DNA of 15,865 bases, from assembly GCA_036655715.1 (NCBI GenBank), contig JAVVPO010000060.1:1-15865 (forward strand), read 5' to 3'. Under the pieces are notes generated by a model. It was not told where the DNA came from and searched no databases. It saw only the letters and a program-made list of their open reading frames with translations. Positions 5,657 through 14,291 of this stretch are shown here, one piece after another (position 1 is the first letter of the stretch; the number at the start of each line of letters is the position of its first letter). Origin of the DNA: JAVVPO01 sp036655715 (GTDB taxonomy: Bacteria; Bacillota; Clostridia; Lachnospirales; Cellulosilyticaceae). The position numbers and the translations under genes are program-made.

Positions 5657-7975
5657 ATGAGTAAAAAAGGGAACAAATTAAAAGGGACAAAAGGCAAGAC
5701 AAAATCTAAAAAATCCCAAAGCTCATTATTGCCAGAAGTTATTGGAATAAGTATTGTAGGAATCTCCCTATTTGTGATAGCAAGTATATTTACCAATCAA
5801 GCCGGCTTAATTGGCGTAGGCATCAAGAATATATTTGTAGGACTATTTGGGATAGGTGGCTATATCATTCCTATTTATACGATTTTTATAGGATGGTTAT
5901 ATATTAGGGGGCAATTTAGTAAATTATTTGATTCCTTACAGTATATGGTGCCTTTCATTCTTATATTAATTACGGTATTCCATGTGGTTAGATATGGTAA
6001 TAACGAGAGTATGACTTTAATGAGTTTTGACTATATGACAAGTGCATCCTATTTGAATGGTGGATGGATAGGGGCTGTGATAGGTCGATTACTTATTAAA
6101 TTATTAGGACCTGGGGGTACATACATTGCTCTATTAATGGCTTTAGTTATATGGGCCTTAGTAACAACGAAATTTCCGTTATTTGAATGGCTACAAGAAA
6201 AAATAAGTCCGATACTTATTAAATGGAAAGAACATAGAGCCAATCAAAAGAAAGTAAACAAACATAACAAAAAAGTAGCAAGAGAAAATAAGTTCATCCA
6301 GAAAGCTCAAGGGGTATCAGAAGAATACCAATTCCAAAAAGAAGACTTTGAGCATCCACCTATTATTATATCTGGGGAGAATATTTTAAGTGGAATAGAT
6401 GAAAATGAGGAGCCTGAAATAATCTACCAAGAAGATATCAGAAGTGATAAGCTTGTGGAAGAAAGTAAGACAGTAGCTTCAGAAAATAAAGTAGCATCTT
6501 CAGCTAAATCACGAGGAGCAGAAACAGAAATTATAGAAATAGATACACATATTGAAGAAAAACCTTATGTATTTCCTGATATCGAACTCCTTAAAAAAGG
6601 TGAGATGAGTGCGCAAGGGAAAGCGATTTCTAGGAATGCTTTAGCAAATGCCAAGAAACTTGAAGAAACATTAGCAAGTTTTGGCGTAGAAGCTAAAGTT
6701 CTTCAAATCCATAAAGGACCAACCGTAACAAGATATGAACTTCAACCTAAACAAGGGGTTAAGGTAAGTAAAATTGTTAACTTAGCAGATGATATAGCCC
6801 TTAACTTAGCAGCATCAGGTATTAGGATAGAAGCACCTATTCCAGGGAAGTCTGCTGTGGGAATAGAAGTGCCAAATGAAACAAGTGAAGTAGTGTACCT
6901 AAGAGATGTTATTGATACAGATAACTTTGCGGCATTTCCATCTAAATTAGCTTTTGCACTAGGTAAGGATATAGCAGGTAAGCCTATTATTACAGATATA
7001 GGGAAGATGCCTCATATGCTTATAGCAGGAGCTACAGGTTCAGGAAAGAGTGTATGTATTAACACTTTAATTACAAGTATTCTTTATAAAGCTAAACCAA
7101 GTGAAGTCAAACTCATCATGATTGACCCTAAGGTGGTAGAGCTTAATGTATATAACGGCATTCCACATCTTTTAATTCCCGTTGTAACAGATCCAAAGAA
7201 AGCTGCTGGGGCACTTTGCTGGGCAGTTAATGAAATGACCAAAAGATATAACGCGTTTGCAGAAAACAATGTAAGGGATATGAAAGGCTATAATAGCAAA
7301 ATGACAGATACGTCCCTGCTTATGCCAAACATAGTTATTATCATAGATGAGCTTGCAGACCTTATGATGACAGCAGCTAAGGAAGTAGAAGATGCTATTT
7401 GCAGGTTAGCGCAGATGGCAAGGGCAGCGGGCATCCATTTGGTTATCGCAACTCAAAGACCATCAGTAGACGTTATTACAGGGGTTATTAAAGCTAATAT
7501 CCCATCAAGACTTGCTTTTTCTGTGTCATCAGGTATTGACTCTAGAACCATTCTAGATATGAATGGTGCAGAAAAGCTACTTGGAAAAGGGGATATGCTC
7601 TTTAATCCCATGGGAGAATCTAAGCCTATTCGTATCCAAGGTGCTTTTATCTCAGATAAAGAGGTAGAAGATATCGTAGAAGCAGTTAAGCGAACTGGAG
7701 AGGCAAGTTATCATGAGGAAGTTATCCAAAGTATAGATACTCCGGTAACGGCTATAGAAAGTTCTGTAGAAGATGAACTCATTGTAGAAGCTATTAATCT
7801 AACAAGAGGCAAAGATAAAGTTTCTATTTCTATGTTACAAAGATACTTTAGAATTGGATTTAACAGAGCATCAAGATTGATGGAAACATTAGAAGCTAGA
7901 GGAATAGTAGGGCCCGATGAAGGTAGTAAACCAAGGAAAGTAATTCAAAGAATGGAGGAAAGAGACGATGTTTAA
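5657..7975 (+). CDS. DNA translocase FtsK/SpoIIIE
   Basis: This membrane-anchored ATPase (772 aa) pumps chromosomal DNA through the closing septum at division or sporulation. A very basic start (KKGNKLKGTKGKTKSKK) leads into about four membrane segments (27-47, 57-83, 97-112, 136-172). A charged linker runs to about 310. The motor domain has Walker A GATGSGKS (458-465) and Walker B VIIIDELADL with Asp564 and Glu565. The C-terminal gamma winged helix (706 to about 763, LQRYFRIGFNRASRLMETLE) reads the polar KOPS/SRS sequences. AAAGGGA (5643-5649) precedes the ATG. Length and layout fit B. subtilis SpoIIIE, and the tepA-side context agrees. FtsK and SpoIIIE cannot be told apart from sequence alone, so I give no symbol. 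The fhs gene overlaps by 8 nt. Confidence 0.96.
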   Translation: MSKKGNKLKGTKGKTKSKKSQSSLLPEVIGISIVGISLFVIASIFTNQAGLIGVGIKNIFVGLFGIGGYIIPIYTIFIGWLYIRGQFSKLFDSLQYMVPFILILITVFHVVRYGNNESMTLMSFDYMTSASYLNGGWIGAVIGRLLIKLLGPGGTYIALLMALVIWALVTTKFPLFEWLQEKISPILIKWKEHRANQKKVNKHNKKVARENKFIQKAQGVSEEYQFQKEDFEHPPIIISGENILSGIDENEEPEIIYQEDIRSDKLVEESKTVASENKVASSAKSRGAETEIIEIDTHIEEKPYVFPDIELLKKGEMSAQGKAISRNALANAKKLEETLASFGVEAKVLQIHKGPTVTRYELQPKQGVKVSKIVNLADDIALNLAASGIRIEAPIPGKSAVGIEVPNETSEVVYLRDVIDTDNFAAFPSKLAFALGKDIAGKPIITDIGKMPHMLIAGATGSGKSVCINTLITSILYKAKPSEVKLIMIDPKVVELNVYNGIPHLLIPVVTDPKKAAGALCWAVNEMTKRYNAFAENNVRDMKGYNSKMTDTSLLMPNIVIIIDELADLMMTAAKEVEDAICRLAQMARAAGIHLVIATQRPSVDVITGVIKANIPSRLAFSVSSGIDSRTILDMNGAEKLLGKGDMLFNPMGESKPIRIQGAFISDKEVEDIVEAVKRTGEASYHEEVIQSIDTPVTAIESSVEDELIVEAINLTRGKDKVSISMLQRYFRIGFNRASRLMETLEARGIVGPDEGSKPRKVIQRMEERDDV

Positions 7976-9641
7976 AACAGATATTCAAATTGCACAAGAA
8001 GCAACAATGCAGCATATTACAGAGGTGGCTAAAAAGGCGGGGATAGCGAAGGAGATGCTAGAGCATTATGGCAAATACAAAGCTAAACTTAGCAATGATA
8101 TTTATGAAACAGTTAAAGATAAAAAAGATGGTAAGCTTGTATTAGTGACAGCAACTAATCCAACACCAGCAGGAGAAGGTAAAACAACTATTACAGTAGG
8201 GCTTGGACAAGCATTGTGTAAAATAGGGAAAAATGCTATAATAGCACTTCGTGAGCCATCACTTGGACCTTGTATGGGAATCAAAGGTGGAGCTGCAGGT
8301 GGTGGTTATTCACAAGTTGTACCGATGGAAGATATCAACCTGCATTTTACAGGAGATATTCATGCAATAGGGGCAGCAAATAATTTATTAGCTTCTATGA
8401 TTGATAACCACATTCACCATGGCAATGTACTTGGCATTGATGTAAGAACAATTACCTGGAAAAGATGTGTAGACTTAAATGATAGAGCACTTAGAGATAT
8501 CATAGTAGGCCTTGGTGGACCACTTAATGGGATGCCAAGACAAGATGGTTTCATGATTACTGTAGCTTCAGAAGTTATGGCCATCCTTTGTTTAGCCAAT
8601 GATATCGTAGACTTAAAAGAAAAATTAGCAAGTATTATTATAGGTTATAGTTTTGATGGTAAAGCCGTAACAGTAAGAGATCTTAATGCCGAGGGTTCTA
8701 TGGCAACGTTATTAAAAGATGCTATTAATCCAAACATTGTTCAAACATTAGAAAACACACCTGTTTTAATGCATGGTGGACCTTTTGCAAATATTGCACA
8801 TGGTTGTAACAGTATAAGAGCAACTAAACTTGCCCTTAAACTTGGAGATATTGTTGTAACAGAAGCAGGCTTTGGCGCAGATTTAGGCGCAGAGAAGTTC
8901 TTAAACATTAAATGTAGACAAGCAGGTATCAAACCAGATGCTGTGGTTCTCGTAACAACTATTCGTGCACTTAAACACAACGGCGGAGTAGCTAAAGAAA
9001 ATCTCAAAGAAGAAAGTATAGAAGCCCTTCAATTAGGCTTTAAAAACTTAGAAAAGCATATTGAGAACTTACACAAATTTGGTGTACCCGTTATCGTTAC
9101 ACTCAATGCCTTTGTAACAGATACAAAAGCAGAGATTGCTTTTGTTAAGGCGGAGTGTGAAGCAAGAGGTTGTAACTTCGCAACAGCTAATGTATGGGAG
9201 CATGGCGGAGCTGGTGGTGAAGCATTAGCACATAAACTCGTAGAAGTATTAGAAAATGTGCCAAGTGAGTTCAAGTATTTATATGAAGACTCATTAAGTA
9301 TTGAAGAAAAAATAGAGACTATTGCCAAGGAAATATACGGAGCAGATGGCATTGTGATTGAGCCAAAAGCTAAGAAAGAAATTGATAAAATCAAAGAACT
9401 TGGTTTAACACATTTACCAGTATGTATGGCGAAAAATCAATACTCATTCTCAGATAATCCAAAAGCATTAGGTAGACCTAGTGGCTTTACAACGACAATC
9501 AGAGAGATTAGAATAGCAGCAGGAGCTGGATTTATCGTGGCGATGACAGGCAATGTGCTGACTATGCCAGGATTACCAAAAAAACCAGCAGCAGAAGCCA
9601 TAGATATCGATGAAAATGCAGTGATATCTGGATTATTCTAA
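7968..9641 (+). CDS. fhs: Formate-tetrahydrofolate ligase
   Basis: This enzyme joins formate to tetrahydrofolate with ATP, giving 10-formyl-THF for purine synthesis, formyl-Met-tRNA or, in acetogens, the methyl branch of the Wood-Ljungdahl pathway. The 557-aa length is standard for the monofunctional bacterial enzyme. The phosphate-binding segment TPAGEGKTT (66-74) and the family signature EPSLGPCMGIKGGAAGGG (96-113) are intact, followed by MEDINLHFTGD (120-130). The C-terminus PGLPKKPAAEAIDID is also typical. The ATG lies 8 nt inside the ftsK end and has GGAGG (7954-7958) 9 nt upstream. folD follows after 22 nt, so the two supply consecutive folate steps. Nothing else of the Wood-Ljungdahl pathway is in the window, so acetogenesis cannot be claimed. 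Confidence 0.98.
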   Translation: MFKTDIQIAQEATMQHITEVAKKAGIAKEMLEHYGKYKAKLSNDIYETVKDKKDGKLVLVTATNPTPAGEGKTTITVGLGQALCKIGKNAIIALREPSLGPCMGIKGGAAGGGYSQVVPMEDINLHFTGDIHAIGAANNLLASMIDNHIHHGNVLGIDVRTITWKRCVDLNDRALRDIIVGLGGPLNGMPRQDGFMITVASEVMAILCLANDIVDLKEKLASIIIGYSFDGKAVTVRDLNAEGSMATLLKDAINPNIVQTLENTPVLMHGGPFANIAHGCNSIRATKLALKLGDIVVTEAGFGADLGAEKFLNIKCRQAGIKPDAVVLVTTIRALKHNGGVAKENLKEESIEALQLGFKNLEKHIENLHKFGVPVIVTLNAFVTDTKAEIAFVKAECEARGCNFATANVWEHGGAGGEALAHKLVEVLENVPSEFKYLYEDSLSIEEKIETIAKEIYGADGIVIEPKAKKEIDKIKELGLTHLPVCMAKNQYSFSDNPKALGRPSGFTTTIREIRIAAGAGFIVAMTGNVLTMPGLPKKPAAEAIDIDENAVISGLF

Positions 9642-9663
9642 TTTAAATGAAGGAGATGAGTAG

Positions 9664-10518
9664 ATGGAAACTAAAATAATAGATGGAAAACTCATTTCAG
9701 GCCAAATCAAAGATGAATTAAAACAAAAAGTGGCAATACTAAAAGAAAAAGGCATTACACCAGGGCTAGCGGTGATTTTAGTAGGTCATAGCAGTGCTTC
9801 ACAAGTTTATGTGAGTAACAAAAAGAAAGCTTGTGAATACATTGGCATGAAATCTTTTTCTTATGAATTACCAGAAGAGACAAGTGAGAAATCTCTTTTA
9901 GAATTAGTTGAGACTTTAAATGAAGATAAGGCTGTACACGGTATACTTGTACAGCTTCCATTACCAAAGCATATGGATGAGCAAAAAGTGATTTTAGCAA
10001 TCAACCCAGATAAAGATGTAGATGGATTCCATGTGCAAAGCGTAGGAGCACTTATGATAGGCCTTGATGGTTTTGTAAGTTGTACGCCTGCTGGGATTAT
10101 GGAACTTCTAAAAAGATACAACATTAACCTTGAAGGCAAAAAGTGTATAGTAGTAGGTAGAAGTAATATAGTAGGTAAACCCGTAAGTTTGCTTTTATTA
10201 CGAGAAAATGCTACAGTAACTATGTGTCATTCAAAAACACAAAACTTAGAACAAGAACTAAAACAATCAGACATTGTAGTTGCAGCAGTAGGTGTAGCCA
10301 AAATGATTAAAGGATCTATGCTTAAAGAAGGCGCAGTTGTTATTGATGTAGGTATGAACCGAGATGAAGACGGTAAGCTTTGCGGAGACGTAGATTTTGC
10401 CTCTTGCACGGGAATTGCTAATTATATAACCCCTGTACCTGGAGGAGTAGGACCTATGACCATTGCTATGCTTATGCACAATTGTGTATTAGCTGCTTTC
10501 AGACAAGAAGGAGAATAA
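9664..10518 (+). CDS. folD: Methylene-THF dehydrogenase / methenyl-THF cyclohydrolase
   Basis: This bifunctional cytoplasmic enzyme oxidises 5,10-methylene-THF with NAD(P)+ and hydrolyses the methenyl product to 10-formyl-THF. It is 284 aa, the normal length. The active-site motif reads SQVYVSNKKKAC, with Tyr49 and Lys53. Gln97 sits in VQLPLP, the catalytic-region Asp in PDKDVDGFH (115-123), the Rossmann segment in GRSNIVGKPVSLLLL (165-179), and the C-terminal signature PVPGGVGPMT is present. AAGGAG (9650-9655) lies 8 nt before the ATG. It sits between fhs, which makes its product from formate, and rimO, which starts only 3 nt after its stop. The whole run is evidently one operon. Confidence 0.98.
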   Translation: METKIIDGKLISGQIKDELKQKVAILKEKGITPGLAVILVGHSSASQVYVSNKKKACEYIGMKSFSYELPEETSEKSLLELVETLNEDKAVHGILVQLPLPKHMDEQKVILAINPDKDVDGFHVQSVGALMIGLDGFVSCTPAGIMELLKRYNINLEGKKCIVVGRSNIVGKPVSLLLLRENATVTMCHSKTQNLEQELKQSDIVVAAVGVAKMIKGSMLKEGAVVIDVGMNRDEDGKLCGDVDFASCTGIANYITPVPGGVGPMTIAMLMHNCVLAAFRQEGE

Positions 10519-10521
10519 ATT

Positions 10522-11871
10522 TTGAATAAAACAATAGCATTCGTATCCCTAGGGTGCGACAAAAACTTAGTAGATAGTGAACACATGTTAGGATTACTGC
10601 ATCATGCAGGATATACTTTAATAGCTGATGAGGCAGCGGCAGATGCACTTGTAGTCAATACATGTTGTTTCGTAGAAGATGCCAAAAGAGAAAGTATTGA
10701 ACAAATTCTAGAAGTAGCAAGATATAAAGAAGAGGGGAATTGTAAAGCCCTTATCGTAACAGGCTGTATGGCACAACGTTATAAAGAAGAAATCTTAAAT
10801 GAGATGCCAGAAGTAGATGCAGTAGTAGGAACAACTTCTTATGATAAAATCGTAGAAGTTATAGACGAAGTACTAGAGAAAAAAGGTGTAAAAGTACAAA
10901 ACTTTAATCCTATTGATAGAGAACACATCGAAGAGATGCCTCGTATCTTAACAACAGCAGGATATTTTGCTTATGTTAAAATCTCAGAGGGCTGTGATAA
11001 TAAATGTACTTACTGTATCATTCCAAAGCTTAGAGGGAAATACAGAAGTAGAGCCCAGGAGCAAATTAAAAAAGAAGTAACAAAGCTTGCTAAAGATGGT
11101 GTATCAGAGATCATCCTTGTAGCACAAGATACAACAGTATACGGTAGTGATTTAACAAATGGTGAGACGTTAGTAACACTTATTCGTGAATTATCTACTA
11201 TAGAAGGTATCGAATGGATTCGTATTCTATACTGTTACCCAGAAACACTTACAGATGAATTAATCCAGGAGATTAAGACAAATGATAAAGTATGTAAATA
11301 CCTAGATATGCCTATCCAACATGCAGCGGATCCAGTACTTAAGCGTATGGCTAGAAAAAGCACAAATGCAGACCTTAGAGAGCGTATTGGCAAACTAAGA
11401 GCTGAAGTACCAGGTATTGCTATTCGTACTACATTCATTGTAGGTTTCCCAGGTGAAACAGAAGAAGACTTTGATGCATTATGTGATTTCGTAAGTGATA
11501 TTCGCTTTGATCGCCTTGGGGTATTTACTTACTCACAAGAAGAAGGAACAGCAGCAGCAAAACTTCCAGAGCAAATCGATGAAGATATTAAAGCAAAAAG
11601 AAAAGATATTATCATGACAATGCAACATGATATTTCAGAAGAGCTTACAAAGTCTAAAGTAGGTCAAGTGATGAGAGTTCTTATTGAAGGTAAAATTACT
11701 GGAGAAGATGCTTATATCGCAAGATCATACCAAGATGCACCAGAAGTAGATGGACAAGTATTTGTTAACTATGAAGGTGAACTAATATCTGGAGATTATG
11801 TAGATGTTATGATTACAGATGCTAGTGACTATGATTTGATAGGAGAGATAGTAGATGAACATAGCAAATAA
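10522..11871 (+). CDS. rimO: Ribosomal protein S12 methylthiotransferase RimO
   Basis: This radical-SAM enzyme adds a methylthio group to an aspartate of ribosomal protein uS12. It is 449 aa, with three domains in order. The N-terminal domain holds one [4Fe-4S] cluster (Cys12 in SLGCDKNLVDSE, Cys48 in NTCCF, Cys82 in TGCMAQR). The radical-SAM domain has GCDNKCTYC (Cys158, Cys162, Cys165) and IPKLRGKYRSR. The C-terminal TRAM domain starts at about residue 375. The segment GCDKNLVDSEHMLG is diagnostic of RimO rather than MiaB. The start codon is TTG (10522-10524) with AAGGAG (10508-10513) at 8 nt, and no ATG nearby preserves the conserved VSLGC segment. pgsA overlaps its end by 17 nt. Confidence 0.96.
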   Translation: MNKTIAFVSLGCDKNLVDSEHMLGLLHHAGYTLIADEAAADALVVNTCCFVEDAKRESIEQILEVARYKEEGNCKALIVTGCMAQRYKEEILNEMPEVDAVVGTTSYDKIVEVIDEVLEKKGVKVQNFNPIDREHIEEMPRILTTAGYFAYVKISEGCDNKCTYCIIPKLRGKYRSRAQEQIKKEVTKLAKDGVSEIILVAQDTTVYGSDLTNGETLVTLIRELSTIEGIEWIRILYCYPETLTDELIQEIKTNDKVCKYLDMPIQHAADPVLKRMARKSTNADLRERIGKLRAEVPGIAIRTTFIVGFPGETEEDFDALCDFVSDIRFDRLGVFTYSQEEGTAAAKLPEQIDEDIKAKRKDIIMTMQHDISEELTKSKVGQVMRVLIEGKITGEDAYIARSYQDAPEVDGQVFVNYEGELISGDYVDVMITDASDYDLIGEIVDEHSK

Positions 11872-12409
11872 ACTAACTTTACTTCGTGTAGTTTTAGTAT
11901 TTGTATTTATGGGTGTGATATGGAATCCCTTTTTAGCACCACAGACATCACTATGGGTGGGGCTAGTTATCTTTGTTGGGGCTAGTTTCACAGACTTCTT
12001 AGATGGATATTTAGCAAGAAAGTTAAACCTAGTAACAAACCTAGGTAAATTTATGGATCCACTAGCAGATAAGATGTTAGTAGCAACAGCTATGATAGCT
12101 ATAGTAGATATAGGACCACTTCCAGCAGGTTCATTACCAGGTTGGATTGTAGTTGTCATTTTACTTAGAGAGTTCGCTGTATCAGGTGTTCGCCTTGCAG
12201 CAGCTAACAACAATGTTGTAGTAGCCGCGAATTTCTTAGGAAAAGTAAAAACAGTTGTGCAAATGCTCATGATCATTGCTTACCTTATTCCTATTGAATC
12301 TGTTATATTACAGACATCAGCTATCCTACTTGCTTATGCTGCACTGATCTTAACTATCGTATCAGGCGCTCAGTATATATGGCAAAATAAAGAGGCTTTA
12401 AAAGAATAA
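11855..12409 (+). CDS. pgsA: CDP-diacylglycerol-glycerol-3-phosphate 3-phosphatidyltransferase
   Basis: This integral membrane enzyme makes phosphatidylglycerol phosphate, the committed step to phosphatidylglycerol and cardiolipin. The 184-aa protein has several hydrophobic helices and the complete CDP-alcohol phosphotransferase motif: Asp50-Gly51, Ala54-Arg55, Gly64, Asp68 and Asp72 (DGYLARKLNLVTNLGKFMDP, then LAD). The N-terminal MNIANKLTLLRV is typical of PgsA. The ATG lies 17 nt inside rimO, with AGGAGAG (11841-11847) at 7 nt. The pair rimO-pgsA is common in Bacillota, often followed by cinA and recA, but here a terminator follows instead. The assignment to PgsA rather than another CDP-alcohol transferase rests on overall similarity and context. 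Confidence 0.94.
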   Translation: MNIANKLTLLRVVLVFVFMGVIWNPFLAPQTSLWVGLVIFVGASFTDFLDGYLARKLNLVTNLGKFMDPLADKMLVATAMIAIVDIGPLPAGSLPGWIVVVILLREFAVSGVRLAAANNNVVVAANFLGKVKTVVQMLMIIAYLIPIESVILQTSAILLAYAALILTIVSGAQYIWQNKEALKE

Positions 12410-12416
12410 GCAACTT

Positions 12417-12455
12417 AAATACCTTAAAAAGTAAAATCTTTTTAAGGTATTTTTT
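12417..12455 (+). terminator. Rho-independent terminator after pgsA
   Basis: The 15-bp stem AAATACCTTAAAAAG/CTTTTTAAGGTATTT (12417-12431 with 12438-12452), loop TAAAAT, is followed by Ts to 12455. It closes the ftsK-to-pgsA operon. Confidence 0.9.
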
Positions 12456-12474
12456 GTGGATATGGCGCAGTGCA

Positions 12475-12503
12475 TTGAAAATTTAGCTTTTTTTTGCTAA
12501 GAT
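12475..12503 (+). promoter_or_regulatory. Promoter of the yhaM-rlmD operon
   Basis: TTGAAA (12475-12480), 17 nt, then TAAGAT (12498-12503) with an extended TG at 12495-12496. The start would be near 12510, giving a leader of about 26 nt with AAGGAG (12522-12527). The spacer contains TTAGC, eight Ts, then GCTAA, an inverted repeat that could be bound by a regulator. Confidence 0.6.
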
Positions 12504-12535
12504 TAGACTATACCAAAATATAAGGAGAAAACAAA

Positions 12536-13474
12536 ATGTCCTTGATTGCCGAATTAAAACCAGAACAAAGTGTTAAAGGGAATTACCTTTGTAAATATAA
12601 ACAAATGCTTAAAAATAAAAATGGTAAGGATTACTGTACCATTAGATTACAAGATAAAACAGGTGTAGTAGATGGTAAGATATGGTCTATACATGCAGGG
12701 ATTGAAGCTTGTGAAGTAGATGATGTTGTTTATATAGAAGGAGAAACCCTTCTTTACCAAGATAATATGCAACTTAATATTAATAAATTAACAAAGGCTG
12801 AAGTAGGAACTTATGAATTAAAAGAGTTTATACCTCATACAAGAAAAGATGTAGATACATTAGAAACAGAACTCTTTGAGTTTATTGAGCATATCCAAAA
12901 TCCATTCATAAAAAAAGTTTTAGAAGCCATCTTTTATGATGAGCAGATTTACAATATGTTTTCTATGAACGGAGCAGCAAAGACGGTCCACCATGCTTAC
13001 CTTAATGGACTTTTAGAGCATACTGTTGGCGTAGCAAAAATAGGAGAAAAATTAGCAAGTCTTTATGAGATAGCCAATAAAGATTTAGTTATCGCAGGAT
13101 GTTTACTTCATGACCTAGGGAAAATCTATGAATTATCAGCCTTTCCAAAGAATGATTATACCGATGAGGGGCAACTTCTAGGACATATTATGATAGGGAT
13201 AGAAAAAATAAATGATAAGATAAGAGAAATACCAGATTTTCCATATGAAGAAGGTATCCTACTTAAGCATATTGTCTTGGCACACCATGGAGAATATGAG
13301 TATGCATCACCTAAGAGACCTAAGTGTATAGAGGCTATGATTGTCCATTTAGCCGATCATAGTGATTCAAAGCTCAAGATGATGGAAGAGATGATTATCG
13401 CTTCAAATGATGAAGAAATCTACGCAGGCTATCACAAAATACTTAATAGGAATATTCGTAAATCACAGCTATGA
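12536..13474 (+). CDS. yhaM: 3'-5' exoribonuclease YhaM family (OB fold + HD domain)
   Basis: This is a cytoplasmic metal-dependent 3'-5' exonuclease acting on RNA (and, in vitro for relatives, single-stranded DNA). Its 312 aa nearly equal B. subtilis YhaM. An N-terminal OB-fold nucleic-acid-binding domain (about 12-90, with YCTIRLQDKTGVVDGKIW) precedes an HD domain. The HD metal ligands are visible as HH (152-153), His162 in LLEHTVG, His192-Asp193 in CLLHDLGK, and the later histidines in LKHIVLAHHGEYE. The ATG follows AAGGAG at 8 nt. It is the first gene of an operon: the Cas4-like reading frame overlaps its stop by 4 nt (ATGA). The chain of overlaps down to rlmD suggests co-expression of RNA-handling enzymes. 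Confidence 0.93.
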   Translation: MSLIAELKPEQSVKGNYLCKYKQMLKNKNGKDYCTIRLQDKTGVVDGKIWSIHAGIEACEVDDVVYIEGETLLYQDNMQLNINKLTKAEVGTYELKEFIPHTRKDVDTLETELFEFIEHIQNPFIKKVLEAIFYDEQIYNMFSMNGAAKTVHHAYLNGLLEHTVGVAKIGEKLASLYEIANKDLVIAGCLLHDLGKIYELSAFPKNDYTDEGQLLGHIMIGIEKINDKIREIPDFPYEEGILLKHIVLAHHGEYEYASPKRPKCIEAMIVHLADHSDSKLKMMEEMIIASNDEEIYAGYHKILNRNIRKSQL

Positions 13475-13752
13475 AAAATAGTAAGACCCGCATATCAGCC
13501 AATGAAATCAATAGATTTGTCTATTGTCCCTATCAGTGGTATTATAAAAGGTACTATGGTACCACAACACTTAATCAGAAGTACAAAGAATTAGAGATAG
13601 CATCTAGTCAGCATGAATCACACTTTGTCAAAGGATTGAATCATCATAAAAAATACTATTTTCAATATAGAGTGAAGAAGTTCATACAGATACTTATTGT
13701 ATTAGGTATTATAGCTAGTGTGATAGGAAGGATGATGGCATGGACTATTTAG
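13471..13752 (+). CDS. Cas4-like nuclease, N-terminal part with C-terminal membrane helix
   Basis: This 93-aa protein corresponds to the N-terminal part of a Cas4/RecB-like PD-(D/E)XK nuclease. ISANEINRFVYCPYQWYYKRYYG (8-30) matches the Cas4 opening with its first iron-sulfur cysteine (Cys19). HFVKGLNHHKKY (51-62) supplies the motif-I histidine (His58 or His59). Residues 71-90 are a hydrophobic helix (FIQILIVLGIIASVIG), after which the frame stops. The remaining nuclease motifs and the other cysteines are in the next frame, which overlaps by 13 nt. The ATG overlaps yhaM (ATGA). Either the enzyme works as two subunits or this is a frameshifted gene (see findings). There is no CRISPR array or other cas gene in the window, so a CRISPR role is not implied. 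Confidence 0.78.
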   Translation: MKNSKTRISANEINRFVYCPYQWYYKRYYGTTTLNQKYKELEIASSQHESHFVKGLNHHKKYYFQYRVKKFIQILIVLGIIASVIGRMMAWTI

Positions 13753-14291
13753 TAGAGATCATTATTCTTCTTTGCGCAGGGCTAGGACTTTTACTATTAT
13801 TTAGACCGACTATTACTAAAAAAGATAGACAGACCTTAGGTATTCCTTTTGCAACGCCTATTTATACAGATGAAAAAGGAACCAAACTACTTATAGCACC
13901 AAAACTAGACTTACAAGGTAAACCGGATTATATATTTAAGACTTGGATTAGAGGAGGCTATATTCCTCTAGAGATAAAGAGTGGCGTAGTGAAAGAAGAT
14001 GAGCCTCATGAAGGTGATTTGATGCAGCTAGTAGCCTATTTTCTTATTATAAAAGAAGTGTATGGTAAAAAACCGCCTTATGGTAAGCTGGTTTATAAGA
14101 ACAAAACCTTTAAAGTTAGAAATACTTTAGCACTACGAATGACATTAAAGGGACATTTAAGGCAAATGAGAGAAATGTTAAAAGGACGCACTGATATAGA
14201 AGTAGAAACGTCTTATATAAAGTGTAGAAATTGCATTTGCCAAAACACTGTGTGCGAAGTGAGAGGGGAAACAGAAAGTGAACGAAGATAA
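13740..14291 (+). CDS. Cas4-like nuclease, catalytic part with N-terminal membrane helix
   Basis: This 183-aa protein carries the catalytic half of a PD-(D/E)XK nuclease. A hydrophobic helix (4-21) is followed by Asp63 in GKPDYIF, Glu78 and Lys80 in PLEIKSG, and the QxxxY motif (Gln96, Tyr100) in GDLMQLVAYFL. The C-terminal cluster Cys162, Cys165, Cys167 and Cys172 (KCRNCICQNTVC) would complete the iron-sulfur site together with Cys19 of the upstream protein. The ATG at 13740 has its own AGGAAGG (13725-13731) at 8 nt, which argues for a genuine separate start. It overlaps the upstream gene by 13 nt in another frame, and the next small gene overlaps its end by 14 nt. The nuclease assignment is firm; substrate and role are unknown. 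Confidence 0.82.
   Translation: MDYLVEIIILLCAGLGLLLLFRPTITKKDRQTLGIPFATPIYTDEKGTKLLIAPKLDLQGKPDYIFKTWIRGGYIPLEIKSGVVKEDEPHEGDLMQLVAYFLIIKEVYGKKPPYGKLVYKNKTFKVRNTLALRMTLKGHLRQMREMLKGRTDIEVETSYIKCRNCICQNTVCEVRGETESERR

Noticed and set aside
11782..12276. 164-aa minus-strand frame antisense to pgsA
   Set aside because: The + strand pgsA has an intact catalytic motif and ribosome binding site. The antisense frame shows low-complexity Thr/Ala-rich sequence.
12483..12500. TTAGC, eight Ts, GCTAA as a terminator
   Set aside because: The Ts are in the loop rather than after the stem, the stem is only 5 bp, and it lies between good -35 and -10 boxes.
13719..13752. Programmed ribosomal frameshift joining the two nuclease halves
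   Set aside because: No slippery heptamer is visible in the overlap and the second frame has its own AGGAAGG and ATG. Separate translation is simpler, although an indel cannot be excluded.
13471..14291. CRISPR-Cas locus (suggested by the Cas4-like protein)
   Set aside because: No repeat-spacer array and no cas1, cas2 or effector gene is present; Cas4-like nucleases also occur outside CRISPR.
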